Assembly (NCBI GenBank): GCA_016195915.1
Contig: JACPYS010000013.1
Span: 1-64,000, forward strand
Reading direction: 5' to 3'
DNA from: Betaproteobacteria bacterium
GTDB taxonomy: Bacteria > Pseudomonadota > Gammaproteobacteria > Burkholderiales > SG8-39
DNA: 64,000 nt
Of the stretch, positions 1-8,720 are shown in pieces. Position 1 is the stretch's first letter, and each line of letters starts with the position of its first letter. The notes under the pieces are model-generated. The model saw nothing but the letters and a program-made list of their open reading frames with translations, was not told the origin of the DNA and made no database searches. The translations under genes and the position numbers were made by a program.

Positions 1-75
1 CTTGACTGCCGCCAACCGAAATTCCTGCGTGTATTTCCGATCCGGTCCAGATTTCTTCATACGTCCTCCACAAGG

Positions 76-909
76 TCAGAATAGCAAACCTCGTGGTGTC
101 CGTTTTTCGGGGGCCAGATCACCTTCTGGGCTTTTCTCAAGGTCTTTTGAACTCGGAGCGCCCTCAAAGGTAATGCCAACAAAGGCAAATCGATCTTCGG
201 TCGCATGCGCAGTGAGGACTGGTCCACCGCTGAGTCCGCTAAATCCAAAACCGTGGGCTACGTCGAGGGTCGAAGACAGCGTGTAGGTAGGCTTATCTGG
301 AGAAGGTACGGAGGATTCGAGCTTTGCCGTAACTCTGGGGAACGGTGCGGCAACCTTGTCGCCGATTTGGTACTTGTGACCATCAGGAAAGCCGAACGCC
401 AACCAGACCGGCTGCGCAGCCTGCCATTCGGGCTCTTGCCATGCGTCCAAATCGATTGCGCAGGCGCCCCGCCACTTGCTAAGAGCGGGCCAAATGTTGG
501 TTACGTCGGCTATCGCTATGTCGGGTCGACTTGCATTCTTTCGATCCAGTTCGTCCCATGTGTCAGGCTTACCGATGTCTTCGGGACGCGGGAACTCCCG
601 GCAGCTGATGATTGACCATTTGTATTCGCCTTCCGGCCCGAATGAACCAAACTGGTGAATCGTCCGCCCGGAATGGACAGATGGAACAATCCTCAGACCC
701 TTCTTGACGGCCTCAGAAAAGAAAGCGGATAGCACGTGATGGCACGTCACCGCATACACGCGCGACTCGAACTTGACGAAAGTTATTGTGGCGTTAATTG
801 ACGCGTCAGTATGTCCAGTAAGCAGGAATCGATCCGTCGCAAACAAGGGAGCGCAATAGCGCTTCACAAGCGCGTCCAGGATGTTATCGGTCGCTTCGAT
901 GTAGACCAT
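76..909 (-). CDS. Trypsin-like serine protease domain protein
   Basis: A protein of about 277 residues that I read as a chymotrypsin-fold protease, probably cytoplasmic because no signal peptide is visible. The candidate triad is a His in the VTCHHV segment (57/58), Asp130 in RPDIAIADV and Ser227 in SGLSGGPV, which has the GxSGGP form. The start is uncertain: in-frame ATGs also lie at 975, 951 and 942, and the nearest GGAG (929-934) suits an out-of-frame ATG at 919 better. The stretch is more AT-rich than what follows, which suggests acquired DNA. Sparse trypsin-like domains of this kind occur in defence and stress modules, but no partner is visible on the left before the window ends. Confidence 0.6.
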   Translation of the reverse strand: MVYIEATDNILDALVKRYCAPLFATDRFLLTGHTDASINATITFVKFESRVYAVTCHHVLSAFFSEAVKKGLRIVPSVHSGRTIHQFGSFGPEGEYKWSIISCREFPRPEDIGKPDTWDELDRKNASRPDIAIADVTNIWPALSKWRGACAIDLDAWQEPEWQAAQPVWLAFGFPDGHKYQIGDKVAAPFPRVTAKLESSVPSPDKPTYTLSSTLDVAHGFGFSGLSGGPVLTAHATEDRFAFVGITFEGAPSSKDLEKSPEGDLAPEKRTPRGLLF

Positions 910-1190
910 GATTAGGCATAAAAAAAAGTCTCCGTTTGGCATGATTTCCATGCCTACGTCCGTTGAGAAATCCATACCAGACGTCAGTGTACCGTGGCGT
1001 CAACGGCCGCAGTGGCCGAGGAGCGGACCTTCATAACGATTTGGCTGACACTCAACAGCGGGTCGGAAGTCGAAATTCAAATTGAGACACTACCCGGATC
1101 CCCGGTGACCGCACCCGAAACCCGGCTGTGTCAGCAATTCGCTGCTCAACGAGGGCAAAACGCTCGCCGAGCACTCAGTCGCAACGCGCC
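910..1190. other. Intergenic region, no gene seen
   Basis: Non-coding stretch between the end of the acyl-CoA synthetase gene and the trypsin-like gene, both on the minus strand. It contains an eight-A run at 920-927. I see no convincing ORF, RNA gene or terminator in it. Confidence 0.5.
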
Positions 1191-3395
1191 TCAGCGCATA
1201 AGCCGCGCCTCCATCCGGCTCACTGCAGCGAGCGCCTCCGCCGCGTTCGCGATCTCGTCGTAGACGGGAATCTTCGCACCAAGCGCCCGCGCGCGATAGC
1301 CACGCTTCGCATCATCGAGTTCCGGCGAGCCGTCCGAGCGCAGCACCAGGACAAAATGCGCCTCGCCCCGCCGCGCCGCCTGCACGGACTCAGCGACCGA
1401 GATCAGGTTCGCGACCGGGTCGACGCTGCCGCGCCCGACGAACGCCGCGAGGTTGAGATGCATCACGACCGCGTCCGGACGCGCACCGTCGCAAGCGATG
1501 TCGAGAATGGTGCGCGCGACGAATCCGTCCTGCTCCTGCAGCGTCCGCACCGGCGTATCGATCGGGTTCGCAACGGAGGTTCCGGGCGGCAGCTTGAGCG
1601 CCTCGAGCCGCCCTTGCGTCGCCGCGTCGAACGGCAGGATGTCCAGACCCAGCTCGGCGAAGGTGTCCGCCGCGAGCACGCTGGCGCCGCCGCCGTTGCC
1701 GAACAGCACGACGTTGCGGGTCGGCCGACCGGGGCGCAGGGCGAGCTGCTGCAACGCGAGCAGCGCCTCCAGGAACGCGTCCACCGTGTGTGTCTCCACG
1801 CACGGCACCTGGCGCTCAAGCGCATTCCACGCGCGCGCGTCGCCGGCAAGGGCGCCGGTGTGAGACGCAGCGGCGAGGCGTCCCTGGCGCGATCGGCCGC
1901 CGCGCAGGATCACCACCGGCTTCGGGGACGCCGCGCCGCGCATCAGCTCGAAAAAGCGGCGCCCGTCCTTCACGTCCTCCAGGTAGAGCCCGACGACGCG
2001 CGTATGCGGATCCGCGAGAAAGTACTCGAGCAGGTCCGCGGGCCCCACGTCGGCGCTGTTACCGATCGAGACGACGCCGCTGAAGCGCAGGCCCCGCCAC
2101 TGGCCGCGCTTGATGATGTCGGTCGAAAGCCCCCCGCTCTGGGCAATCACGCCCACGCTGCCCGGTTCCTTCGGCGCGTCGGCAGAAAAGGAAACCCCGG
2201 CGCGCGGCGAGTACAGGCCCAGGCAGTTCGGCCCGATCACGCGGCAGCCCGCCGCGTGGGCCTTGCGCACGAGGTCGTGCTCGAGCGCTTCCCCGCCCTC
2301 GACCTCGCCGAAACCGCTAGCGATCACTTGCGCGAAGCGCACGCGCCCGGCGCCGGCAGCGATCGTGTCGGGAATGCGTTCGGCGCCGATCGCGATGTAG
2401 GCGTAGTCGACGGGTTGCGGGGTCGCCGCGAGCGAGGCGCAGGCGGCGAGCCCTTCGATCTCCGCGGCCTTCGGGTGTATGGGGTAGATCGCCCCGGCAT
2501 AGCCGTAACCTTTAAGCCGCCGGATGAAAGTGTTCGCGATGGTCACGTCGCTGACGGACGCGCCTACGACAGCGATTGTCCGGGGTGCGAGCAACGGCGC
2601 GAATCGCTCGAGCACGGGGAGGTCGTCGCGCGGGGCGCGTACCGGCGCTGACAGCGGCAATGCCACCGGACCGAGGATGAAGCGGGCATCGGCGACGAGC
2701 GCGCCGCCCGGTGTCACGATCACTGGATTGAGGTCGACCTCCGCGAACTCGTCCGCGTGACGCGCGAGCAGTCCGTTCGTGCCGCCCAGACGCAGGAGCA
2801 GATCGATGATCGCCTCGCGCGAGACCGGCTCGCAGCCGCGCGCGCCCTCGAGCAGCGCGCGACCGCGCAGTTCGTCGAGCATCGAACGCGCGTCCTCGCG
2901 CGTGACCGGGCAAATGCGGAACGCGACGTCGGCGAGCACCTCGACGAAGATGCCGCCCAGCCCCACCATCAGCATCTGGCCGAAACGCTGATCGCGCAGC
3001 GCGCCGATCACCATCTCGACGCCCGGGTCAGCCATCTCCTCGACGAGCCAGCCTTCAACCTGCGCTGCCAGGATCGCGGGCCGCAGTCCCATCTCGGTGA
3101 TCGCCTGGCTCACTTCGCCCGCATCCCGCAAGCCGAGCCGCACGCCGCCCGCGTCGCTCTTGTGGAGGATCTGCGGCGATACGACCTTCACGGCGAACGG
3201 CGGCATCAGTCCCGAGAGCACTGCGGCTGCCTCGCTCGCCGCGCGCAGCACCACGCCTTTCGGTACGGGCACGCCGTAGTGCGCGAGCAGGCGCTTTCCC
3301 GCGATCTCGTCGAGCGCGGCTTTGCCACTGGCGCGCGCCGCGCGGACGAACTCGTCCGCGGTCGTCTCTGCGACCCCGCCGCCCGGACCCGTCAC
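1191..3395 (-). CDS. Acyl-CoA synthetase (NDP-forming), ATP-grasp domain first
   Basis: Acetate--CoA-ligase family enzyme of about 734 residues that would make or use acyl-CoA with nucleoside diphosphate/triphosphate exchange. Domains in order: ATP-grasp (about residues 10-230, with KVVSPQILHKSDAGG), CoA-binding Rossmann domain (from RTIAVVGAS), then the succinyl-CoA-ligase-like domain with SIGNSADVG and a SHTGALAGD segment that should hold the phospho-histidine. The domain order is beta-alpha, swapped relative to the common alpha-beta fusion. I chose the GTG at 3395 because it overlaps the TGA of the upstream carboxyltransferase (GTGA); the reading frame is open further upstream but there lies inside that gene. 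Cotranscribed with the carboxyltransferase, so probably part of one acyl-CoA catabolic route. Confidence 0.85.
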   Translation of the reverse strand: MTGPGGGVAETTADEFVRAARASGKAALDEIAGKRLLAHYGVPVPKGVVLRAASEAAAVLSGLMPPFAVKVVSPQILHKSDAGGVRLGLRDAGEVSQAITEMGLRPAILAAQVEGWLVEEMADPGVEMVIGALRDQRFGQMLMVGLGGIFVEVLADVAFRICPVTREDARSMLDELRGRALLEGARGCEPVSREAIIDLLLRLGGTNGLLARHADEFAEVDLNPVIVTPGGALVADARFILGPVALPLSAPVRAPRDDLPVLERFAPLLAPRTIAVVGASVSDVTIANTFIRRLKGYGYAGAIYPIHPKAAEIEGLAACASLAATPQPVDYAYIAIGAERIPDTIAAGAGRVRFAQVIASGFGEVEGGEALEHDLVRKAHAAGCRVIGPNCLGLYSPRAGVSFSADAPKEPGSVGVIAQSGGLSTDIIKRGQWRGLRFSGVVSIGNSADVGPADLLEYFLADPHTRVVGLYLEDVKDGRRFFELMRGAASPKPVVILRGGRSRQGRLAAASHTGALAGDARAWNALERQVPCVETHTVDAFLEALLALQQLALRPGRPTRNVVLFGNGGGASVLAADTFAELGLDILPFDAATQGRLEALKLPPGTSVANPIDTPVRTLQEQDGFVARTILDIACDGARPDAVVMHLNLAAFVGRGSVDPVANLISVAESVQAARRGEAHFVLVLRSDGSPELDDAKRGYRARALGAKIPVYDEIANAAEALAAVSRMEARLMR

Positions 3396-4927
3396 TGGCT
3401 CGTCGGCCAGGTGCGCATCAGATGCTCGCCGATCCCCCCCGAGCGGCGGCGGCGGTACACGCTCAGCATGCGGATCAGGTGCGCGCGCGTTTCCTGAGGC
3501 TTGACCACGTTCTGCACCGAATAGATCGAGGCCATGTCCCACACCTCGCTATCCTTCTGAATCTCCGCCAACGCCGCGTCGAACCCGTCCTCACCCGGCG
3601 AGATTCCGTGCACAATGCGCGTGGCGAACACCGGGTCCATGAAGCTGACTTCCGCGCTTGGCCAGGCGATCATCTCGTCGTTGTGCCGCCCGCCGCCCAT
3701 CGCCACGTAGGCGCGCCCGTAGGCCTTGCGGACCAGCACCGTGATCGACGGGACGGTGACCAGGCAGGTGGCGTTCATGAAATTCATGATGTAGCCGGGC
3801 GCGCCGCGACGCTCGGCCTCGGTGCCGATGACGAAGCCCGGCGTGTCGATGAAGCGGATCATGGGTATGTTGAACGAATCGCACAGCACGGTGAAATCGA
3901 CGATCTTGCGGATCGCGTCGACCGTCAGGGCGCCGCCCGCGAACTGCGGATTGTTGGCAATCACGCCGACCGTCTCGCCGCCAAGGCTCGCGAGCGCGGC
4001 CACCGCGCTCTTGCCGAAGCGCGGCTTGAGTTCGAACAGGCTGCCGCGGTCGAACAACAGCGCCAGGATCTTCCTCATGTCGTAAACGCTCGTGCGCTTC
4101 TCGGGCAGGATCTCGAGGATCGCCTCCTGGTTTTCGCCCGAACCCGGCGTGACCGGCCGCGCCGGAGGGATTTCGCGGTTGTGGCTCGGCATATAGGACA
4201 GGAAGCGCCTGAGCGCCGCCATCGCCTCGTCGTCCGAGTCGACGAAGCAGTCGATCAGGCCGGTGAGTTCGGCGTGCACGCGCCAGCCTCCCAGCTCCTC
4301 GAGGTCGACCTTCTCGCCGATCGCCATCGACACCAGGCGCGGGCTCGATACCGACATGATCGAACCTTTCTTCATCACCGCGAAATCCGCCATGCAGCAC
4401 AGCCACGCGGACGAGCCGAACGATGTGTCGAGGGCGGCGGCGGCCCAGGGCGTCTCGCGCATGCGGCGAAACTGGGCCGGGTCGTTGCCGAGCTGGGTGC
4501 CCATTCCATCCGAGCCCATCGCGTCGGGCAGCCTGGCGCCGGTAGACTCGCCGACGTGCACGAAAGGCATGCCGCACTCGATCGAGGTGCGGCGCAGGTG
4601 CGCAAGCTTCTTCGAGTTGGTAGCGCTGGTCGAGGCGCCCTTCACGGTGAAGTCGGTCACGCACACCGCGACGTCGCGGCCGTCGATCCTGGCGAAGCCG
4701 GTGATCTTGCCGTCGCGCGGGGTCGCAGCGCGGTCGGCCTTGTAGACCCCCGACTGCCCAAGCAGGCCCGACTCCGCGAAGCTTCCCGCGTCGACGAGGT
4801 GCTCGAGCCGTTGCCAGGCATTGAGCGCGCCGCGCTTGGCGCGTGCGGCGAGCTTCTCGGGTCCGCCCATCGCGGCTGCTTCCGCGCGGCGCGCGTCGAG
4901 AGCCTTGAGCAGGTCATCGTGGGCCAT
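3392..4927 (-). CDS. Acyl-CoA carboxylase carboxyltransferase subunit (PccB-like)
   Basis: Carboxyltransferase subunit of a biotin-dependent acyl-CoA carboxylase, 511 residues, typical of the propionyl/methylcrotonyl-CoA carboxylase beta family. Both crotonase-like halves are visible: the N-terminal half with STGARLPDAMGSDG and the C-terminal half with FIDTPGFVIGTEAERRGAP and AYGRAYVAMGGG. The ATG at 4927 has GGAGGT six bases upstream, which decides the start over an ATG at 4981. No biotin carboxylase or biotin-carrier gene is next to it, so the partner subunit must be elsewhere or the protein acts as a decarboxylase-type homologue. It is divergent from the IclR gene, which probably regulates it, and is followed by the acyl-CoA synthetase with a 4-base overlap. 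Confidence 0.88.
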   Translation of the reverse strand: MAHDDLLKALDARRAEAAAMGGPEKLAARAKRGALNAWQRLEHLVDAGSFAESGLLGQSGVYKADRAATPRDGKITGFARIDGRDVAVCVTDFTVKGASTSATNSKKLAHLRRTSIECGMPFVHVGESTGARLPDAMGSDGMGTQLGNDPAQFRRMRETPWAAAALDTSFGSSAWLCCMADFAVMKKGSIMSVSSPRLVSMAIGEKVDLEELGGWRVHAELTGLIDCFVDSDDEAMAALRRFLSYMPSHNREIPPARPVTPGSGENQEAILEILPEKRTSVYDMRKILALLFDRGSLFELKPRFGKSAVAALASLGGETVGVIANNPQFAGGALTVDAIRKIVDFTVLCDSFNIPMIRFIDTPGFVIGTEAERRGAPGYIMNFMNATCLVTVPSITVLVRKAYGRAYVAMGGGRHNDEMIAWPSAEVSFMDPVFATRIVHGISPGEDGFDAALAEIQKDSEVWDMASIYSVQNVVKPQETRAHLIRMLSVYRRRRSGGIGEHLMRTWPTSQ

Positions 4928-4945
4928 GTGCGACCTCCGGTCAGT

Positions 4946-4982
4946 GTTGCCAATTGTGAACCATAGGTGTAATAAGGGCAAC
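4946..4982. promoter_or_regulatory. Divergent promoter region with inverted repeat, possible IclR operator
   Basis: The 73-base space between the divergent carboxyltransferase and IclR genes contains GTTGCC (4946-4951) and its complement GGCAAC (4977-4982) around an A/T-rich core. IclR-family proteins commonly bind imperfect palindromes between their own gene and a divergent target. The arms are only six bases, so the match could be chance. Confidence 0.3.
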
Positions 4983-5000
4983 AGACCGACTACCTAGACC

Positions 5001-5675
5001 ATGGCCACCCGCACCTCCAGTACCGTGCTCAAGTCGCTCGATGTGCTCAACGCGCTCGGTGCAGCGCGCGGCACGCTCAGGGTGAGCGAGATGTCGCGCC
5101 GCACCGGCATCCACAAGAGTACGGTGGTGCGCCTGTGCGCGACGCTGATCGCGCGCGGCTACGCCGAGCGCGGTGCGGCGGGCGGCTACCGCCTGGGTGT
5201 GCGCGCCGGGGCGCTCGGACACGCCTATCACGCGCAGCATGGAATCGAGGGCGCGGCGCGGGCGCTGCTCGTCGCTCTGCGCGACCAGACCGGCGAGAGC
5301 GCCTCGTTCTACGTGCGCGAGGGCGATGAGCGGGTCTGCCTGGTGCGGGAGAACTCGCGCCACGACGTGCGCCATCACCTCGAGGAGGGTACGCGGCTGC
5401 CGCTCGGCGCGGGCGTGGTCGGACGCGTACTCGCGGCTTTTTCGCCGGATCCGCCGCCGAACAGCGCCGCGATCCGGCGCGACGGCTACCTGGCCGGCCG
5501 CGGGCGCGAGCCCCACACGGCGTCGGTTTCGGCGCCCGTGATCACCGCCGGGGGGCGGCTCGCCGGGGCGCTCGTCGTGTCGGGCCCCGCAGTGCGCTTC
5601 ACGCCGGCGCGGCAGATGGAGGCATTGAAGCGCGTGCGGCAGGCCTGCGCGCAGCTCTCGGGAATGCTCGCATGA
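5001..5675 (+). CDS. IclR family transcriptional regulator
   Basis: DNA-binding regulator of 224 residues, slightly short for IclR (about 250). An N-terminal winged helix-turn-helix (LDVLNALGA through GIHKSTVVRLCATLIARGY) is followed by the IclR effector domain (about residues 75-220). The ATG at 5001 lies 73 bases from the divergent carboxyltransferase start. Its TGA overlaps the ATG of the enolase-superfamily gene (ATGA at 5672-5675), so the regulator and the following catabolic genes are probably one operon. By analogy with the family it would sense an aromatic or organic-acid intermediate; the effector cannot be read from sequence. Confidence 0.88.
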   Translation: MATRTSSTVLKSLDVLNALGAARGTLRVSEMSRRTGIHKSTVVRLCATLIARGYAERGAAGGYRLGVRAGALGHAYHAQHGIEGAARALLVALRDQTGESASFYVREGDERVCLVRENSRHDVRHHLEEGTRLPLGAGVVGRVLAAFSPDPPPNSAAIRRDGYLAGRGREPHTASVSAPVITAGGRLAGALVVSGPAVRFTPARQMEALKRVRQACAQLSGMLA

Positions 5676-6790
5676 GCGAGGCGTACGCGCCGATCGCGCG
5701 GGTCGAGGTGTTCGGCGTCGCGGTGCCCCTCGTCGGCGCCGGCTTCAGGAACGCCTACGTCATCAAGAGGGTGCAGAAAAGCGCGCTGGTTCGCGTGACC
5801 GATTGCGACGGCGCGGTTGGGTTGGGCAACATCGACCCGTCGCCCGGCTACTCGGTCGAGACGATCGCGGAATCCCTCGCCGTGCTGCGCGCGCGGCTCG
5901 CGCCGTGCATCGTCGGTGCGGACCCCGCGAACGTGCATCGCCTGAGCATCGCGATGGGCGCGGCGGCGGCGGGATTCCTGGACGCGAAGGCCGCGATCGA
6001 GATGGCCTGCGTAGACCTCGCCTGCCGGCGCCTGGGCATCGCCGTCCACCGCTACCTCGGCGGCGCGGTGCGCGAGCAGCTGCGCTTCAACGCGTGGATC
6101 GGCATCGTGTCGCCGGAGGAGGCCGCGGCGGAGGCGAAGAAATGGTTCGACCGGGGTTTCCGCTCGGCGAAGGTCAAGGTTGGCGGCGGCATAGTCGCCG
6201 ACTGCGAGCGCCTGCGCGCGGTGCGAGAAGCGGTGGGGCCGCAGATGGCGCTGCGCGCCGACGCGAACGCCGGCTACGGCGTCGCGGACGCGATCGCGCT
6301 CGGGCGCTCGCTCGAGCCCTTCGCGATGCAACTCCTCGAGCAGCCCGTGGCCGCCGGCGACCTGGCGGGCATGGCGAAAGTGCGCGGCTCGATCGGCATC
6401 CCGGTGATGGCGGACGAGGCCATCGTGGACCACGCTAGCCTGATCGCCGTAATACGCGCGGGGGCCGCCGACATCGTCAAGCTCAAGGTGATGAAACAGG
6501 GCGGGTTCCTGAACACGCGGCGCATGATGGAGACGGCGGCGGCGGCAGGATTGCGCGTCGTCATCGGCCACGGCTTCGGCCTGGGCGTGAACACGGTCGC
6601 CGAAATCATGACCGCGGCGACCAGCGACAACGTGCTGGAGGGCCTGGAATGCGTAGGGCCCCTCAAGACCGCCGACGACATCGTGACGCGCAAGCTCGAT
6701 CTTTCCACCGGGTTGCTTGCGCTTCCTGACGGCCCCGGGCTCGGCGTCGAACTCGACGAGGAGAAACTGCGAACCTACCGATTCGACTGA
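5672..6790 (+). CDS. Mandelate racemase/muconate-lactonizing enzyme family protein
   Basis: Enolase-superfamily enzyme of 372 residues that abstracts a proton alpha to a carboxylate. The capping domain comes first; the barrel carries the KxK pair in SAKVKVGGG, the metal ligands in LRADANAGYG, LLEQPV and MADEA, and a later Lys in VKLKVMKQGG. This is the MLE/dipeptide-epimerase-like arrangement rather than the mandelate-racemase His-Asp dyad, although IGHGFGLGV near the C-terminus contains a His. The exact substrate is unknown. It starts in the ATGA overlap with the IclR gene and is followed after 10 bases by a Bug receptor, suggesting import and turnover of one organic acid. Confidence 0.85.
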   Translation: MSEAYAPIARVEVFGVAVPLVGAGFRNAYVIKRVQKSALVRVTDCDGAVGLGNIDPSPGYSVETIAESLAVLRARLAPCIVGADPANVHRLSIAMGAAAAGFLDAKAAIEMACVDLACRRLGIAVHRYLGGAVREQLRFNAWIGIVSPEEAAAEAKKWFDRGFRSAKVKVGGGIVADCERLRAVREAVGPQMALRADANAGYGVADAIALGRSLEPFAMQLLEQPVAAGDLAGMAKVRGSIGIPVMADEAIVDHASLIAVIRAGAADIVKLKVMKQGGFLNTRRMMETAAAAGLRVVIGHGFGLGVNTVAEIMTAATSDNVLEGLECVGPLKTADDIVTRKLDLSTGLLALPDGPGLGVELDEEKLRTYRFD

Positions 6791-6800
6791 AGGAGATGTA

Positions 6801-7793
6801 ATGAAGCGATCCATGACGTTGCGCTCACTCGCCGGGTTGGCGCTGGCGTGCGTGCCGTTCGCGTACCTGACCTGCGCGCCCGGCGCGCGGGCTCAGGGCT
6901 ATCCCGCAAAGAGCATCTCCATGCTGGTGCCGTTCGCGCCGGGCGGGACCTCGGACATCGTCGCGCGCATGATCCAGCCTGGCATGGCGAAGGACCTCGG
7001 CGCAAGCATCGTGGTGGACAACCGCGGCGGCGGCGGCGGGGTGATCGCCACCGGCATGCTCGCGCGCGCGGCGCCGGACGGCTACACCATCATGATCAAT
7101 CACCAAGGTCTGGCGTTCAACGCGACGCTCAGGAAGAACCTGCCTTACGATACGCTAAAGGATCTCGCGCCGGTCGCGCTCGCCGGTGCGACCCCGAACG
7201 TGCTGGTGGTGAACCCCGCGCTCGGCGTGCGCTCGGTGCGCGAGTTCCTCGAGCTGGCGCGGGCGAGGCCCGGCGCCATCAACTACGGCTCCGGCGGCGT
7301 GGGCAGCGCGGGACATCTTCCGGTCGAACTGCTGCAGTTGATGACGGGCGTGAAGCTCGTGCACGTGCCGTACAAGGGCTCGGGCCCCGCGCTGACGGAC
7401 CTGATGAGCGGACAGATCCAGGCCATGCTGCTCACCATACCCGCGGCGATGCCATTCATCGCAGGAGGCAAGTTGCATGCGATCGCCACCTCGGGAACGA
7501 GGCGTAACCCGGCGCTCGCCGACCTGCCGACCATCGACGAGGCCGGCGTGAAAGGGTTCGAGTATGCCCCGTGGTACGGTTTCTTCGCCCCTGCCGGCGT
7601 GCCGGCGGCAATCCTCGATCGCATGCATGCCGCGGTGAACAGGACGCTCGCCGACCCCGAAGTGCGGCAAAAGCTGCTGCAGCAGGGCATGGAGGTGCAG
7701 CCGCATACGCGTGCCGAGTTCGCCGCGCAATTGCAGGGCGACATCGAGAAATGGGCGCGCATCATCGAGCCGCTGGGAATCAATGTCGACTGA
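6801..7793 (+). CDS. Bug/TctC family tripartite tricarboxylate transporter substrate-binding protein
   Basis: Periplasmic receptor of 330 residues for a small carboxylate. A signal peptide (MKRSMTLRSLAGLALACVPF, cleavage probably after GARA) is followed by the family hallmarks YPAKSISMLVPFAPGGTSD, DNRGGGGG and VPYKGSGPALTDL. AAGGAG lies seven bases before the ATG at 6801, which settles the start. Bug receptors are strongly expanded in Burkholderiales, and many are orphans that share a distant TctA/TctB membrane pair; none is present here. Placed directly after the enolase-superfamily gene, it probably imports that enzyme's substrate or a precursor. Confidence 0.9.
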   Translation: MKRSMTLRSLAGLALACVPFAYLTCAPGARAQGYPAKSISMLVPFAPGGTSDIVARMIQPGMAKDLGASIVVDNRGGGGGVIATGMLARAAPDGYTIMINHQGLAFNATLRKNLPYDTLKDLAPVALAGATPNVLVVNPALGVRSVREFLELARARPGAINYGSGGVGSAGHLPVELLQLMTGVKLVHVPYKGSGPALTDLMSGQIQAMLLTIPAAMPFIAGGKLHAIATSGTRRNPALADLPTIDEAGVKGFEYAPWYGFFAPAGVPAAILDRMHAAVNRTLADPEVRQKLLQQGMEVQPHTRAEFAAQLQGDIEKWARIIEPLGINVD

Positions 7794-7897
7794 ACACCAT
7801 GCGGTTCCGCGACCGGCGCGCAGACCAACTTGGCGATCGCTGACAGGAAGATCGTCGTCACGCGCGCCGGCAACGGCTGCCCGCCCGCGTACCGTTA

Positions 7898-8068
7898 CTA
7901 TTTTTTCTCCGCCAGCCGCGCGGCGAGCTGCTCCATCTCCTCGAGTGCGCGAACGACGTTCTCGAGCGGCAGTTCCGCCCAGCGCCGGAGCTGCTCGCGC
8001 TGCGCGCCCTCCCAGGTGGTCAGACTCCAGTCGATGTCATCGACCGGGCTGTCAGCTTGCCGCTCCAT
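7898..8068 (-). CDS. Small 56-residue protein paired with nucleotidyltransferase
   Basis: A short gene encoding 56 residues, with a WSLTTWEGAQREQLRRW core and a C-terminal charged helix (LEEMEQLAARLAEKK). The ATG at 8068 has a GGAGG-type ribosome site just upstream, and the gene overlaps the end of the upstream nucleotidyltransferase by 17 bases, so the two are translated together. I recall similar small Trp-Glu-Gly-containing proteins beside nucleotidyltransferases of this type, but no function is established from sequence. A toxin-antitoxin-like or regulatory pairing is inference. Confidence 0.65.
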   Translation of the reverse strand: MERQADSPVDDIDWSLTTWEGAQREQLRRWAELPLENVVRALEEMEQLAARLAEKK

Positions 8069-8558
8069 CCTCCAGCCTCCTCTTCAAGTACTCGATATCG
8101 ATTCTATCCTGCGGGCGATCGGCGGCCTGCTTCATCCGGATAAGCGTGGGAATCGTTACGAATCTGACCTCGATCCCGCCGAGAGGCTTGGCGAGCGAAC
8201 GGCGGTATTCGTCTTCGAAATCGAAGGGCTCGTGCACGAACATGTCCACGGGAGTCTCGCGGTGGAGATCGGACCAGAACTGGAGCACTTGCATGCCCTT
8301 GTCCCGGACCCATCGCTCCCGCGTCGGGGCATCGCCGAACTGCGCGGCCGTGACCGGAACCAGCGGACGGTAACCAAGCTGCGCCAGCACCGAAAACGCA
8401 CGCTCGATGTTGTCGGGCGCCAGGCGCACTACGACATCGACGTCCTTGGTGAAGCGCAGATAGCCGTGCGCATTGACCGCCAATCCCCCGGCGATCAGAT
8501 AGCGCACCCCGGCCTGCTGCAGCGCTGAGACGAGGGCGTCGAAGCTGGCGAGTTTCAT
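8052..8558 (-). CDS. Nucleotidyltransferase (MNT/AbiEii-like, DUF6036-type)
   Basis: Nucleotidyltransferase-fold protein of 168 residues. LIAGGLAVNAHG followed by FTKDVDVVV gives the GG...DxD motif of DNA polymerase beta-like nucleotidyltransferases, so metal binding looks intact. MKLASFDALVSAL is the natural N-terminus; an in-frame ATG at 8696 would add 46 residues of poor coding quality. It overlaps the 56-residue downstream gene by 17 bases. Members of this family commonly act as antitoxins or toxin modifiers, or are domesticated enzymes of unknown target. The pair therefore resembles a toxin-antitoxin or mobile-element maintenance unit; that is inference. Confidence 0.75.
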   Translation of the reverse strand: MKLASFDALVSALQQAGVRYLIAGGLAVNAHGYLRFTKDVDVVVRLAPDNIERAFSVLAQLGYRPLVPVTAAQFGDAPTRERWVRDKGMQVLQFWSDLHRETPVDMFVHEPFDFEDEYRRSLAKPLGGIEVRFVTIPTLIRMKQAADRPQDRIDIEYLKRRLEDGAAS

Positions 8559-8720
8559 TGTTGGCAGGATAACTGAGGATCCGCTTCTTCGCCGAGGGAC
8601 TGGAAAATCGATCCCGCCGCCGATCGATTCCTTTACGCGCTTTGCCGCCGTGTTCAACTGGCGCATATCAGTTCCCATTGCCCGGCGATGCGACAAGCTG
8701 CGACCGCCCGCAGCGGCGCC

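Noticed and set aside
1128-2651. 507-codon open frame on the plus strand opposite the acyl-CoA synthetase
   Set aside because: Antisense shadow of a high-GC gene: Arg/His/Ala-rich, no domain, while the minus strand has complete domains.
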